Program-made: the position numbers and the translations under genes
Shown: positions 10,791 through 21,768 of the stretch, one piece after another
How the letters are laid out: each line of letters begins with the position of its first letter
How positions within the stretch are numbered: the first letter of the stretch is position 1
Source of the DNA: Coenobita brevimanus
Lineage: Eukaryota; Arthropoda; Malacostraca; Decapoda; Coenobitidae
Reading direction: 5' to 3'
NCBI GenBank assembly: GCA_032717465.1
Contig: CM064732.1
Location: forward strand, 35,870,322 to 35,934,321
Length of the DNA stretch: 64,000 nucleotides
The notes under the pieces: model-generated
What the model was told of the DNA's origin: nothing
The model's database searches: none
The model's input: the letters and a program-made list of their open reading frames with translations, nothing else

Positions 10791-12400
10791 AATGATCGTG
10801 AGGGAGGTAAGAAGAGACAGAGAGAAAAAAGAAGAGGAGGAAGGGAGGGGAGGGAAAAAAGGAAGAGGGACGTCGTGAAAGAAGAGGTAGAGAAGTAATG
10901 AGCGGTGGGAGCAAGAATGAGAGGGGGGAATAAGGGGGTATGGGAAGGGGAGAAGGGAAAAAGGGCGTAGGCGGAGGGGAAAATGAAGAGAAGACCTGAA
11001 GGGAATTGGAAGAGTAGAGGTGGAGTGGAAGGGAGAGTTGGGGAAAGAAGAGGAAAAGAGTGCAGAAATGGAGAAATGAGATGGAAGATGAGGAGGAAGG
11101 GCAGGAAGCGGAGCGTAAGGACGGAAGGGAATGGAATGTCAAGGGATGGAGGGGACAGATGAAAGAACAGAATATACGAAAAGCTAAAGAGGCAGAAAGA
11201 ATATATGAAAAGGGGGGAAGGAGGAAACGGTAGAAAGGAAAAATGGAAAGGGGGAGGAACAAGAAGAGTAAGAGACGGATGGAAGACGGTTAGAATGGGA
11301 AGATACGAAGACAGAAAGGTGTAGGAGGCAAGGACATCGCTGGAGAAGGATAAGTAGAGGGCAAGGATTAAGGAGAAGTTGGGGGGGGGGATCCATGGAA
11401 ATAGAGGGATGGATGAAACAAGGAGGAGAGATTGAGAAGGATAGGAAAAGGAGGGATGGTTGAGAAAATAGGGAGAAAGTGCAGGGAGGGATGTGGGGAA
11501 GGGGAATGAATGGGGGGGTGGATGGAGGGATTGAGAGTGAGGGAAGGGGAAAATCTAGATTGAAAAGGTAAGAGAAAATGAAAGGAGGAAGAAAGAGAGT
11601 GGAGGAGGACGAGAAGAGAAATGCAAGTGCAAATAAATTTAGAGAAGGGAGGGAAGAAAAACAAGAAAAGGGCAAGAAAGGAGAGAACGAGGTCCTTCTT
11701 GAGAGAATGTAACTAACGCAGAGAGAGTAAAAAGACAAACGGTAAAATTCTGTTGGCTTTACGTAAGACATAAAGTGATGCACGAAAGAGTAAATAGAGA
11801 GGAGATGAAATGATAAAGAAGTAAAGTAAGAAATAAAAGAGCATGTATGCAGACTTTTGCAACACATAAATGATATGCAGATTAAGGAATAGCGAAAGAG
11901 AAAACAGAAAATTGGAACGACAAGAGACTGTAATGACCATAAGAAAAACAAAGAAAGTGGAAAAGAAGGAGAGGAATAAAAAGAAAGGACGGATTGGCTG
12001 AACTCCTATGGGTAAGCAAACAGGGACTAAAAAAGAGAAAGGTGAGACCGGGGTTGGCCACAAGGACAAAGTAAAGAGAGAGAGAGAGAGCGAAAGAGAG
12101 AGAGACAGACAGACAGACAGAAAAGATAACTAGCGGAGGAGGAGAAAAGGGCTGAAAGGAAGTCAAACACAGAAAATGATAAGAGCAAGTGAAGAGGGAG
12201 GTTGTAATGTACTGAAAAAATTAAATGAGCTGAAATAAATGATGTGCAAAAGATAAAAATTATAATAGAAATTAGTGAAGACAGGACATATTATGGTACG
12301 AGAGAAGAGGAATAAAATACTCACGGAAAGGAAAGCTAAAAAATAAAGGAGAGAGAAAAAAAGAGAAGACATCGAAAGACGGTACCCAGTAATGAAATAA
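10791..12400. repeat. Polypurine (A/G)-rich tract
   Basis: About 1.6 kb in which the plus strand is overwhelmingly A and G, in GGAAGG, GAGAAG and GGGAGG mixtures, with only scattered pyrimidines. It includes (GA)n-(GACA)n at 12075-12120. Minus-strand open frames here are Ser/Phe/Pro/Leu-rich by composition and are not taken as genes. Mirror-symmetric polypurine DNA can form triplex structures; that is only an inference here. Confidence 0.8.
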
Positions 12401-12440
12401 TATTACTCATGTATTGCAGAAAGTATCCAGGCAGTATATG

Positions 12441-12597
<157 letters not shown>

Positions 12598-12659
12598 AGG
12601 AGAACATTCCCGCAGTATGGTGTAATGCAACAGTTATTTTGCTTTAGAAGTAAGGTGAC

Positions 12660-14568
12660 TCAAAAGATCTTAGTAACCATCGACCCATTAGCTTATTATC
12701 GGTTATTTACAAATTCTTTACTAAAGTTCTAACGAGCAGTATAACAACAATCTGGAAGAAAACCAACCTCGTCAGCAGGCAGGATTCCGAAGCAGGTATT
12801 CGACTACTGATCATTTATACACCATGAATCAGCGAACTGAGAAAACTACGGAATATAATAAACGAAAATGTTCAGGTTTTAATGATTACGAAATGGTTTT
12901 CAACTCTGTGGAGCGCACAGCACATATAAATTCACTGAGAGAAGGAATGTACAATGAGGATGGACGAGGAGGAAATGGAGAATGTGAGTGCGTTTAAGTA
13001 TATGGGTTGTGTAAACAGTATGAATGGAAGTTTAGACGGTGAAGTGCTTGCAAAGGTACAGCAATGAAGAAAGGACCCTGGTTCTTTGAGAACAGTAATA
13101 AAAACAGGGAAGTGTGCATGGAAGTAAAAAAGTCGCTGCATAATAGTATTGTAATACCAGTTCTAACCTATGGATGAGAAGCTTGGTCCTTGCTGAAGAC
13201 ACACAAGTCAAGAGCGAGAGCAGTGGGATTGAGTTATCTGAGAGGAGCATGTGGAGTCACACGGAGAGACAGACTGACAAATGAGGAAGTGAAGGAGCGT
13301 TATTGTGTGGATGTTATGTAATATAAAGCGTTAGGAGAAATACACTGAGGTGGTCTGACCATGTGGAGAGGATGGAGAGCGAGAGACTGACGACGAGAAT
13401 GTATGTGAGTGAGGTGGAGGGGGAGAGAAGGAAGGGGACTCCAAGGATGAGATGGAGGGATGGAGTGGAGACATATATGAGAGGGGGGGAGTGAGCTGGG
13501 AGCAGGGCAGTGAAATGGCGGGGGCAGGGTGACATGGAGGTGATTTGTTTGTGGCCACCCCTTACGGGATTAAGGTGTCTAGCGCAAGAAAGAAGAGAAG
13601 GAATAAATGAGAATGTTGTAAAACTCATGGAAAACATAAAATGAGGGAACTGCTACAGTTTAATCACATACACTCGGGAAAAATTAAGAATGAGAGGGGC
13701 GTGAGTCAGGGAGACACAGTTTCACCAAAAATATTTACAGTATGCCTAGAAAGTGTTTTCAGAAAGCCAGACTGGGACAACAAAGGAGTAAGCATAGACG
13801 GAGAAAACCTAAACCATTAAAGATTTGTAGATGACACTGTCTTTATCTCAGAAACGCAGAGACATTGCAAAACATTCTAAATGGCCTAAAAAGAGAAAGT
13901 GTTGAAGTAGGGCTAATGATGACCCGAGTAAATCTAATGTTTATTCCAAACACACCAAAGAGCGTCATCAGAATAAGAGAAGAAATTCTTTTAAAGACTG
14001 AGGAATACGATTACTTAGGGCAAATAATAAAACTAACGAAAGACCATTATATCGAAATAAAGAGACTCATGACAGTTGGATGGAAAGCTTCCGGTAAAAG
14101 CATAAACATCACGCAAAGTAGCTTCCCAGTATGTGTGGAACGAAAAGTATATAACGAATGTATAATCCCAGCTATGACATAAGGTTGTGAGACCTGGAAA
14201 CTGACAAGATCGATGGGATATCAATCAATCCATTCTCAAAGAGCAATGGAAAAGTCAGTGTTGGGACTATCTTTAGGAGACAGGAAAACATCAACTTGAG
14301 AGAGCAAACTAAAGTCAAAGATCATTATAAAAGTCATAAAAGAATAGAATGGAGGTGGGCAGGCCATGTAGCAAGAATAAGGATAACCGAGGAGCAAGAG
14401 GCTGACTGACTGGACTCCAAGAGGTTGTAAATGTAGGAAAAGGCCAGATAGGATGTGAAGAGATGTGAGAGAAGTTTGCAGACAAAACGTGGCAGAGATT
14501 GGCTCTTTCAAGGAATTGGTAGAGAAGGATGGAAGAGACCTTTGTTCAGCAGTGGATCTGCGGTGGCT

Positions 14569-14571
<3 letters not shown>
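12660..14571 (+). mobile_element. RTE-like LINE family A, split by a family B insertion
   Basis: The 5' part (12660-12948) reads an RT start with [14 protein letters not shown] and LVSRQDSEAG and reaches SLREG. The 3' part (13594-14571) resumes the same frame with GINENVVKLMENI, then QGDTVSPKIF, RFVDDTVFIS (the FADD box as FVDD), EEYDYLGQIIK and CETWKLTRSMG, and ends in a (TA)n array. This is the RT and C-terminal region of an RTE/BovB-type element; the endonuclease is missing. Stops and frameshifts are frequent; the longest open part is 13865-14182. The piece between the two halves is a foreign insertion with an 11-bp duplication. Confidence 0.8.
12949..13593 (+). mobile_element. RTE-like LINE family B, 3' fragment nested in family A
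   Basis: This 645-bp block aligns with 16471-17090 and 25007-25637, the thumb and C-terminal region and 3' end of family B. It reads pieces such as EVLAKVQ, RGACGVT and a GHPLRD-type end, with many stops. The 11 bases AGAGAAGGAAT occur at 12938-12948 and again at 13594-13604, which is a target-site duplication. Removing the insert and one duplicate restores the family A frame. The 3' end finishes in AAGAAAG, a short simple tail. Confidence 0.85.

Positions 14572-14640
<69 letters not shown>
14572..14640. repeat. (TA)n microsatellite at the 3' end of RTE-A
   Basis: About 69 bp of TA repeats directly following the LINE 3' end and directly preceding the candidate MITE at 14641. Confidence 0.97.
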
Positions 14641-14643
<3 letters not shown>

Positions 14644-14821
14644 ATTGGCGCCCAGTGTCCACAGTGTTGGACAGAACTGGGAATTTTCAAATCTTGATAA
14701 ACTAGGGAACCCTCAGGTAGGGACATATGAGCTTCGCGACTATGAGCCGATAGGCGGAGGGCGGTACTCTTAGTACCCTCCCAGTGCAGTGCCTCGCCCA
14801 GCAGCTCTGCGATCCAATGGG
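14641..14821. mobile_element. Candidate 181-bp MITE with CCCATTGG ends
   Basis: The sequence starts CCCATTGG and ends CCAATGGG, an 8-bp perfect inverted repeat. The right end is followed by TTAA (14822-14825), as in piggyBac insertions. The left end abuts (TA)n instead of TTAA. A further inner palindrome (CGGTACTCTTAGTACC) is visible at about 14762-14777. No coding capacity. Confidence 0.45.
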
Positions 14822-14871
14822 TTAATGACTGGCAAATCTGTCAGTCTCTTTAAATATATATATATATATAT

Positions 14872-17085
14872 ATATTAGGATGGAAAAATAGCAGAAGGGA
14901 AGGACGGGAAGAAGTAGTATTTGTAAGGAGAGTGGAAAGGTTACAAGATGATTAGAAAAAGGCAGAGTATAAGAGAGAAGTGAAGGAATGTTTGAGCAAA
15001 TATGAATTGGAGCAGATGGGGGACGTGGAAGGTGTGTGCAGGATATTTACAGAAGTAATATGTGCAGCATGTGATGTGGTGTGTGGGATGAAGAGAAGAT
15101 AGAGGGGGGTGCAAGGAACAGCGTGGTGGAATCAAGAGGTGAGACAGGCTGTGGCACAAAAGAAGAAAGCATACAATGAATGGATGAGAAATAGGGGCAT
15201 GGAAGAAGTTCAGAGGAGGAAGAGAGAGTTATATGTAGAAAGAAAGAGAGAGGTGAAAAGATTAGTAAAAGAGAGTAAGAAGAGAGCAGAAGAGGAATTT
15301 GGAAGGAACTTGAATGTAAAGTGGAGGGACTGTAAGAAAATGTTCTGGAAAGAGGTGAAAAGAGCAAGACAGGGTGGAAGTGAAGTTAGCAGGGGAGTGA
15401 AAGATAAAAATGGTAGATTACTAGTGGAGAAGGGAGAAAAAGTGAGCAGGTGGAGAGAACACTTTAAGGAATTTTTGAACATAGAGGGTGGAAGTAATGC
15501 GAGTATAAGTGGCTGGGGAATGGCTGGGAGGAGGAGGAGGAAGGTGAGAAGACAGGAAGAAATCAGTAGGATAGAAGTTGTGGAAGCAATGAAGAAAGTT
15601 AAATTGGGGAAAGCCCCAGGAATTGATGGAGTGGTGAAATGCTGAAGTATGGGGGAGAGATAGTAGTAGAATGGATGTGGAAAATGTGCAGATTGGCCTG
15701 GGAGGAAGGTAGAGTCCCGGAGGATTAGAAGTCAGGTATAATTATTCCCCCGTACAAGTGAAAAGGGGAAAAAGAAGTGTGTGGTAATCATAGGGGCATC
15801 TGTCTTCTTAGTATAATATGAAAAGTGTATGGTAGGATACTTATTGACAGAGTTAGAGAAAGAACAGAGGAATTAGTTGGAGAAGAACAGGGAGGCTTTA
15901 GGAAGGGAAGAGGTTGTGTGGATCAGATATATATTCATTCTTAGATCTTTAGTGGAAAAGTTTCTAGAGAAGGGAAAGAAGTTGTATGCAGCTTTCATAG
16001 ATTTGGAGAAAGCATATGACAGGGTGGATAGACAAGGACTGTGGAAAGTATTAAGAATATATGGAGCAGATGGGAAGTTGCTGAATGCTGTGAGGAGTAT
16101 GTATGATGGTGCTAAGGCTGCAGTGCGTGTGGATGGTGAACTGAGTTAATTTTTCTCTTTGAGGGTTTGGTTGAAACAGGGATGTGTCATGTCTCCATGG
16201 TTATTCAATCTGTACATGGATGGGGTAATAAAAGAGGTACAAGGTAGAGTAGTGGATGTTGGATTGGCCCTGGTGAGAGAGGGTAGTGTTTGGATACTCC
16301 CTGTACTATTGTTTGCAGATGATACTGTGTTGTTGAGTGAAGACGAAGGAGAGCTGCAGGGCTTGGTGGATCAGTTTGGGAGAGTGTGTAAGAAACGGAA
16401 TCTAAAGGTGAATGTAGGGAAGAGTAAAGTGATGGTCTTTGAGAGAGGTGAAGTCAGTGAATGTACAGCGAGGTTGGATGGTGAGGAATTGGAAAATGTG
16501 AGTACGTTTAAGTACTTGGGTAGTGTGATGAGTAAGGATGGAAGTTTGGAGGGTGAAGTGCTTGAAAGGGTACAGCAGGGAAGAAAGGTTGCTGGTTCCT
16601 TGAAAGCAGTGATAAGAAGCATGGAAGTGAGCATGGAAGTGAAAAAGTTACTACATGACAGTATTGTGATACCAACTCTAATGTATGGAAGTGAAGCTTG
16701 GACGTTGCTGGAAGGACACAAGTCAAGAGTGAGAGCAGTGGAAATGAGTTATTTAGGAGGAGCATGTGGAGTCACATGGAGAGACAGGCTGACAAATGAG
16801 GATATAAAGGAGCATTGTGGTGTGGATGTGGATGTGATAGGAAGCGTTAGGAGGAATACACTGAGGTGATTTGGCCATGTGGAGTGGATGGATGGTGAAA
16901 GACTGACGAAGAGAGTGTATGTGAGTGAGGTGGAGGGGGGGGGAGAGGGAGGGGAGGCCGTGGATGAGATGGAGGGATGGGGTGGAGAGGTATATGAGAG
17001 AGGGGGATGTGAGTTGGGAGTGGGGGACAGGGCGACGTGGAGGCGATTTATTTGTGGCCACCCCGAACGGGATTGAGGCATCTGG

Positions 17086-17090
<5 letters not shown>
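14872..17090 (+). mobile_element. RTE-like LINE family B, 5'-truncated copy
   Basis: It starts within the linker after the endonuclease and runs to the family 3' end (GGATTGAGGCATCTGGCAATA), then straight into (TA)n. Open pieces are 15109-15645 (linker with GTAWWNQEVRQAV and RT start with APGIDGV), 15877-16149 (FIDLEKAYDRVDRQ), 16159-16869 (LKQGCVMSPWLFN, LLFADDTVLL near 16310, [14 protein letters not shown]) and 16879-17076 ([10 protein letters not shown]-terminus). Only a handful of stops and shifts separate the pieces, so this is the least damaged RT of the family. The FADD catalytic pair is intact. The endonuclease is absent. The C-terminal GSEAWTLLEGHKSRVRAVE block is typical of RTE-type elements. 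Confidence 0.88.
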
Positions 17091-17160
<70 letters not shown>

Positions 17161-17162
17161 TA
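17091..17162. repeat. (TA)n microsatellite
   Basis: About 72 bp joining the RTE-B 3' end to the start of the candidate LTR at 17163. Confidence 0.97.
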
Positions 17163-17208
17163 TGTCATAAAAGACTTTGTAGTTCCTTTGTGGTTACTTG
17201 TAGTCGAG

Positions 17209-17276
<68 letters not shown>

Positions 17277-17829
17277 CTTGTGGATGAGCGGTTATTATAC
17301 TGAAGTAGCTTTGTAAGTAGCTAATCTTCTTTCCCATTTGTCATGTAGTGACAGGAGAGGTAAAGAATAGTATGGGACAATTTTTATTTGTCTTGGAAAT
17401 ATTAACAAGTCTCTCACTCACGAGTGAGTTGAGCGGAGTCCCTGTCTCCCTGTCTCGCTCTCTCTCTCTCTCTCTCAAGTTGCTAAGCCCTTCTCCCTGC
17501 GACCTGTCTGTTGTATGGCCTGTCTCCTTCTGAGCTCTCTTTCCTAAATTCTGGTGTAACAGGAGACGTATCACGTGTGTTCCTTGTGGGTGGAAAGTTC
17601 TAGAAGCCTGTGTGTGAGTATGTGTATATGTGTGTGTGTGGTCACTAAGGCTTTGTTCACCGGTGGATTGCTGACAACTAACTGCATCATCTCCTTACTG
17701 GCCACTGTCGTCAGCTTTCCTCAGTGTAATTTGCAAGCTCATTTCCCATTCCCAGGCTCGCATAGAGCTGTCTATCTATCTATTTATCTATTTATCTATT
17801 ATGATTTGTAACTACAATATGGAGTCCCA
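17163..17829 (-). repeat. Candidate LTR (left block)
   Basis: Starts TGTCATAAAAGACTTTGTA and ends TATGGAGTCCCA. It has gained a (TA)n array (17208-17271), a (CT)n run near 17457-17476 and a TG-rich patch near 17620-17640, which may explain its extra length compared with the right block. Confidence 0.45.
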
Positions 17830-18089
17830 ATACATTGCTCGGTCACGCGAAAATGGCGTACCATCGACAGTTAATAGTCCTAACATATTAATACATATTA
17901 TAGACACATTATAATGACCTTATAAGCTAATTAAGTGAAATACATAATATTGTAAAAGTAACATAATTGTATGAATATTGTATACATATAATATTTATAG
18001 TAAACAGTGATTATTTAGTAATATTACATTTTAAACAAGTTGTATACATATTTGAATAAATGCATTAAAGTAAATTATTTAACTGTAAT

Positions 18090-18695
18090 ACAGTATGTAC
18101 TTGGGTTATTGTAGTGAAATGCATAACTGTGTTGGCCTTATAATTGTAGTTACATTTTGTTAATGCAACTGTTACATAAGTGTCTTGGCCTTATAATTGT
18201 AGTTAAAGTTACATAAAATTTACATCTTATTAATGCAACTGTTACATAAATGGTACATATTGTTTGTAGTTACATAATTGTAGTTAAAGTTACATAAAAG
18301 TTACATCTTGTTAATGCAACTGTTAATCGGCAAAGTGTAACATAATGCAATCGTTTGTCGTTACATAATTGTTACATATCGTTTGTAGTTACATAATTGT
18401 AGTTAAAGTTACATAAAAGTTACATCTTTTTAATGCAACTGTTACATAAATGGTACATATTGTTTGTAGTTATATAATTGTAGCAAGTGTAACATAATGC
18501 AATCGTTTGTCGTTACATAAGTGTTACATATCGTTTGTAGTTACATAATTGTAGTTAAAGTTACATAAAAGTTACATCTTGTTAATGCAACTGTTACATA
18601 AATGGTACATATTGTTTGTAGTATTGTTTGTAGTTACATAATTGTAGTAAGTGTAACATAATGCAATCGTTTGTAGTTACATAATTGTAATAACT
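18090..18695. repeat. Nested short tandem repeats inside the LTR-like element
   Basis: Modules such as GTTACATAATTGTAGTTAAAG, TTACATCTTGTTAATGCAAC and GTGTAACATAATGCAATCG recur at irregular spacings (copies of the middle module at about 18220, 18300, 18419 and 18571). The array is AT-rich and non-coding. Its higher-order pattern suggests repeated unequal exchange. Confidence 0.9.
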
Positions 18696-18699
18696 GCAG

Positions 18700-19088
18700 T
18701 CCTAACATATGAATCCGATGATAGTGATGATGTGTCATGCCACTTGCTTGTGGAGACAACCTTTTGCTTTTTTTGTTTGTAGTGTATGTGGTATTTTGGC
18801 ATTTGTAGTAACACTTACACTTATTTTCATTTGTTTGGTATGTGATCTTACTCTATTTCTCTCTTTTTTCTTTCTTACTTTTTCTTTCTTTTCTTGTTTT
18901 TCTTTTTTTTATGTATTGATTTTCCATAGTTTGTTTTTCTTCGCTTGTGTACGCTTTTTGTATGTTGTTCATGGTTGCATAATTACTGGCTAATTTCCTT
19001 GGGGTACGTTTTTAAAGTTTAGTTTATATTGCACAGATATTATTGAAAATGATATTATATAGTCCCATATTTTGTTATTTTATATAAA

Positions 19089-19160
<72 letters not shown>

Positions 19161-20429
19161 TATATACAGTATTAACTATATACACTGACTTGTTGTTCAC
19201 TTGTACCTATCGTGGGTAATATGTGTGTCAGCACTGTGTGGAAATCATTGTCTTCACGATTGTGTTGAAGATGTTCACTCTTGCTAACGTCATTTGTGTT
19301 GGCCATTTTTTTTTTTCTAGTTTACCTTGTAACTTAATTTATATGTTTCTACTAGGTAGCTTTAATTAATAAATGTTTAATACAGTTCTTTTAATCGCTC
19401 ACTGAGTAACTGTGATGGTATATTTTCTTTATTACTTTGTAGATGTAATAATGTATAATTGTACGTATGAAACACGTATTTTATGTAGGTATAAATGGTA
19501 ACACTCGTTGGTAGTAAATAAATGTTATAATAAATGAATGAATATATACAGTGTAGAATATTTATTGTTGGTGATTATTTAGTGTTTGAGTTATGCAGAT
19601 AACTGAAGTATGTGTATTTAAGCTGTAACTATACAGCACGTTTTATATGTTTGTGCAGAAGCTTATTGTCTATCACTGTGTATTGTATAAATGAAGTAAC
19701 TATGTAACTCACTAATTTTTACCGTGGTGGGAATGGTGGTGCAGGTGGTGTGTTGACCGACGTGGCGTCTTTTCAGCAAGCACGCATGATGACGTCGACT
19801 TCCCACACTGGTGGCTGTGGTGAGTGAATCAGTAGCGATGAGTAACTTGAGTGAAGACGAGTGAGTAAGATGAGTTGTGAATATGGACTTGGTATTTGCT
19901 TCGTCGTCTTGACCTCTTCACTCCTGCGTAAGCGTTGGGGGTTGGGTGGATGTAGCAGAGAGAGGAGGGTGAGGTCTGGTGTTTATGAGGTATGAGTCGT
20001 GTCTCACTCTTCGTTTGTTTGTCCCGTTTTTCTTCCTCGGTGTTTTCTCGGTCCATTTTCCTTGTGATTTACTCGTTGTAGGATGAAGACTGCCGCTACT
20101 TGTAGGTGCGTGTAGAAGATTATACAAATGACTCGTAGAGTTGTTACTTTTAGTTGATTGTAGATGGTTGTAGTTCGTTGGTTCGTCGTAGAAATTTCAA
20201 GATTGTTTGTATCAGTACTTTGTTAAACTACTTGCAAGACGTCGTGTGATCACTTCTACATCAGCGTGATGATCGTGGAGACGGAGGGGGCTGGTTGGAG
20301 AGAATACTGTCAGGAGCTGGTTGTAAGTTGTTGGTTGTGAGAGGTATTTTTTTGTTTTCACTCTTGATATTTTGTAGGAATTCACTGTTGATTCGTAGAC
20401 GAGGTTCGTATACGTTCGCTGCTACCAAA
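18700..20429. other. Interior of the LTR-like element, non-coding
   Basis: T-rich sequence (18750-18990), a (TA)n array at 19091-19157, then unique-looking sequence. No gag, protease, integrase or RT motif is seen in any frame. A minus-strand frame at 20056-19829 is charged and Ser-rich but has no recognisable domain. Confidence 0.5.
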
Positions 20430-20638
20430 TGTCATAAAGGACTTTGTAACTACTTGTAATGGTTACTAGGCGCTGTTGTGTGCCAATAAAGCATTCCTTG
20501 AGTTAAGAGTGTGTGTGCATGTTTAGCATTGCTCGATTCTTGCAGACACAGTACCTTCTCATCATCCGACTCCCTGCTTCTATCTGTCTCTCTATCTATC
20601 TATTTATCTATTATGATTTGTAACTACAATATGGAGTC

Positions 20639-20641
<3 letters not shown>
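20430..20641 (-). repeat. Candidate LTR (right block) with possible primer-binding site at its inner edge
   Basis: Starts TGTCATAAAGGACTTTGTA and ends TATGGAGTCCCA. An AATAAA lies on the plus strand at about 20486. The inner flank read on the minus strand is TT then TGGTAGCAGCGAACG. Confidence 0.45.

Positions 20642-20702
<61 letters not shown>
20642..20702. repeat. (TA)n microsatellite
   Basis: About 60 bp between the right LTR-like block and the pogo-like inverted repeat. Confidence 0.97.
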
Positions 20703-20704
<2 letters not shown>

Positions 20705-21620
20705 GTGAAATCTCGAATTTTGATGGACATGCGTACCGAAAAATCGCATCAACATTCAAATAATCGAAATTTGAGTTGAACTTCTTATGGGAAATATTAG
20801 TCTGGGTCCGGGGCCTCGGAACCTCACTACGTAAAATCATTATTTTTTGCTCACACCCCTGGTTAATTTTATAAACTATTATTGTGGTTAAGTATCTGTA
20901 GTTCTGAATTGTATTGCCATACTGTAGTGTAGAATATGGATTTTCGCCTTGTCAACAAGGGTATACTTGGTGTATTTCTACCCCTTCCTGTATTCGCTTT
21001 TCTCCTTTGGCTGCGAAGATTTAGAGGTGTCAGGCTGCTCTCGTCCATTACTTCTGCTACCCAAAGAAACACTCTTCCTTGCCATCTTGAAACAGGTAAG
21101 TTGCAACGGAAATACAACAAAAATGCATTCAACGAAATTGCAGTGAAATACACGTCCAAACATGGAAGGTACAGGCTGAAACTGCGGGTGCTTGGCTGTA
21201 GAGGGCAGGATATCATTTATTCATATGTGAAACATAAGAAGATATAACAAGAGAAATTAAAGGAAAAGAATCAATAATAGAAATACTAAAACAAAATAAG
21301 CTACAGGTGGTAGCAAATACAATGGGCAGAATACTGAAACAAAGATAAGTAATTATGAATATAATGAGCAACATGAAAATGAACAACAGAGACTGAGAAA
21401 AAATAAATAAATATCTTGTTTAAAGACAAGAACTCCCAGATGGAAGTAGGCACCAACAACATCAACTACATCGCCTTGCGCACGGCATGTTTTGGTTGGA
21501 GTCGGGCCACGAGAGCATTGAAAAATGCGATTTTGACATCAATACATGAGATAGACGGACCACTCGAAAATGCATCAAAATTTGAATCGTCGAAATCTAA
21601 ACCATAGAAATTCGAGACTT

Positions 21621-21622
<2 letters not shown>
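20703..21622. mobile_element. Pogo/Tigger-like non-autonomous element
   Basis: The left end is CAGTGAAATCTCGAATTTTG and the right end, reverse-complemented, is TGAAGTCTCGAATTTCTATGG, an imperfect inverted repeat of about 21 bp. CAGTG-type ends and (TA)n on both sides fit TA-targeting pogo/Tigger elements. The interior (about 0.9 kb) carries no recognisable transposase. Open frames at 20936-21247 (+) and 21216-20869 (-) have no clear similarity. Confidence 0.6.
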
Positions 21623-21672
<50 letters not shown>

Positions 21673-21682
21673 TATATATATA

Positions 21683-21738
<56 letters not shown>
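21623..21738. repeat. (TA)n array with an internal palindrome
   Basis: (TA)n interrupted by ACAGTATATATATACTGT at about 21669-21686. It separates the pogo-like element from a second, solo copy of the same terminal repeat. Confidence 0.95.
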
Positions 21739-21743
<5 letters not shown>

Positions 21744-21768
21744 AATCTCGAATTTCGATGGTTTAGAG
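21739..21768 (+). repeat. Solo pogo/Tigger-like terminal repeat
   Basis: AGTGAAATCTCGAATTTCGATGG repeats the terminal sequence seen at 20703 and 21622 but has no partner to its right. RTE-B sequence begins immediately after it, so it may be the stub of a copy truncated at this junction. Confidence 0.6.

Larger units (their letters stand above)
17163..20641 (-). mobile_element. Candidate non-autonomous LTR retrotransposon (LARD/TRIM-like)
   Basis: Two blocks share both termini. 17163-17829 and 20430-20641 each begin TGTCATAAARGACTTTGTA and share about 45 bp of end ending GGAGTCCCA, giving TG...CA termini. Read on the minus strand, the inner edge of the right block is followed after 2 bases by TGGTAGCAGCGAACG, which has the form of a tRNA primer-binding site, so minus orientation is favoured. 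ATATA flanks both sides, but inside (TA)n this is weak evidence. The blocks differ in length (667 vs 212 bp) and in the middle. The interior has no gag or pol and is largely tandem repeats. No clear polypurine tract was found. Confidence 0.45.

Noticed and set aside
8709..12372. Many long minus-strand open frames (60-255 codons) rich in Phe, Ser, Leu, Cys and Val
   Set aside because: They follow from the purine/A-C bias of the plus strand, contain no domains, and overlap in two or three frames at once.
18709..18993. 94-codon plus-strand frame with hydrophobic Phe-rich stretches
   Set aside because: The T-rich base composition inside the LTR-like interior explains it; no domain seen.
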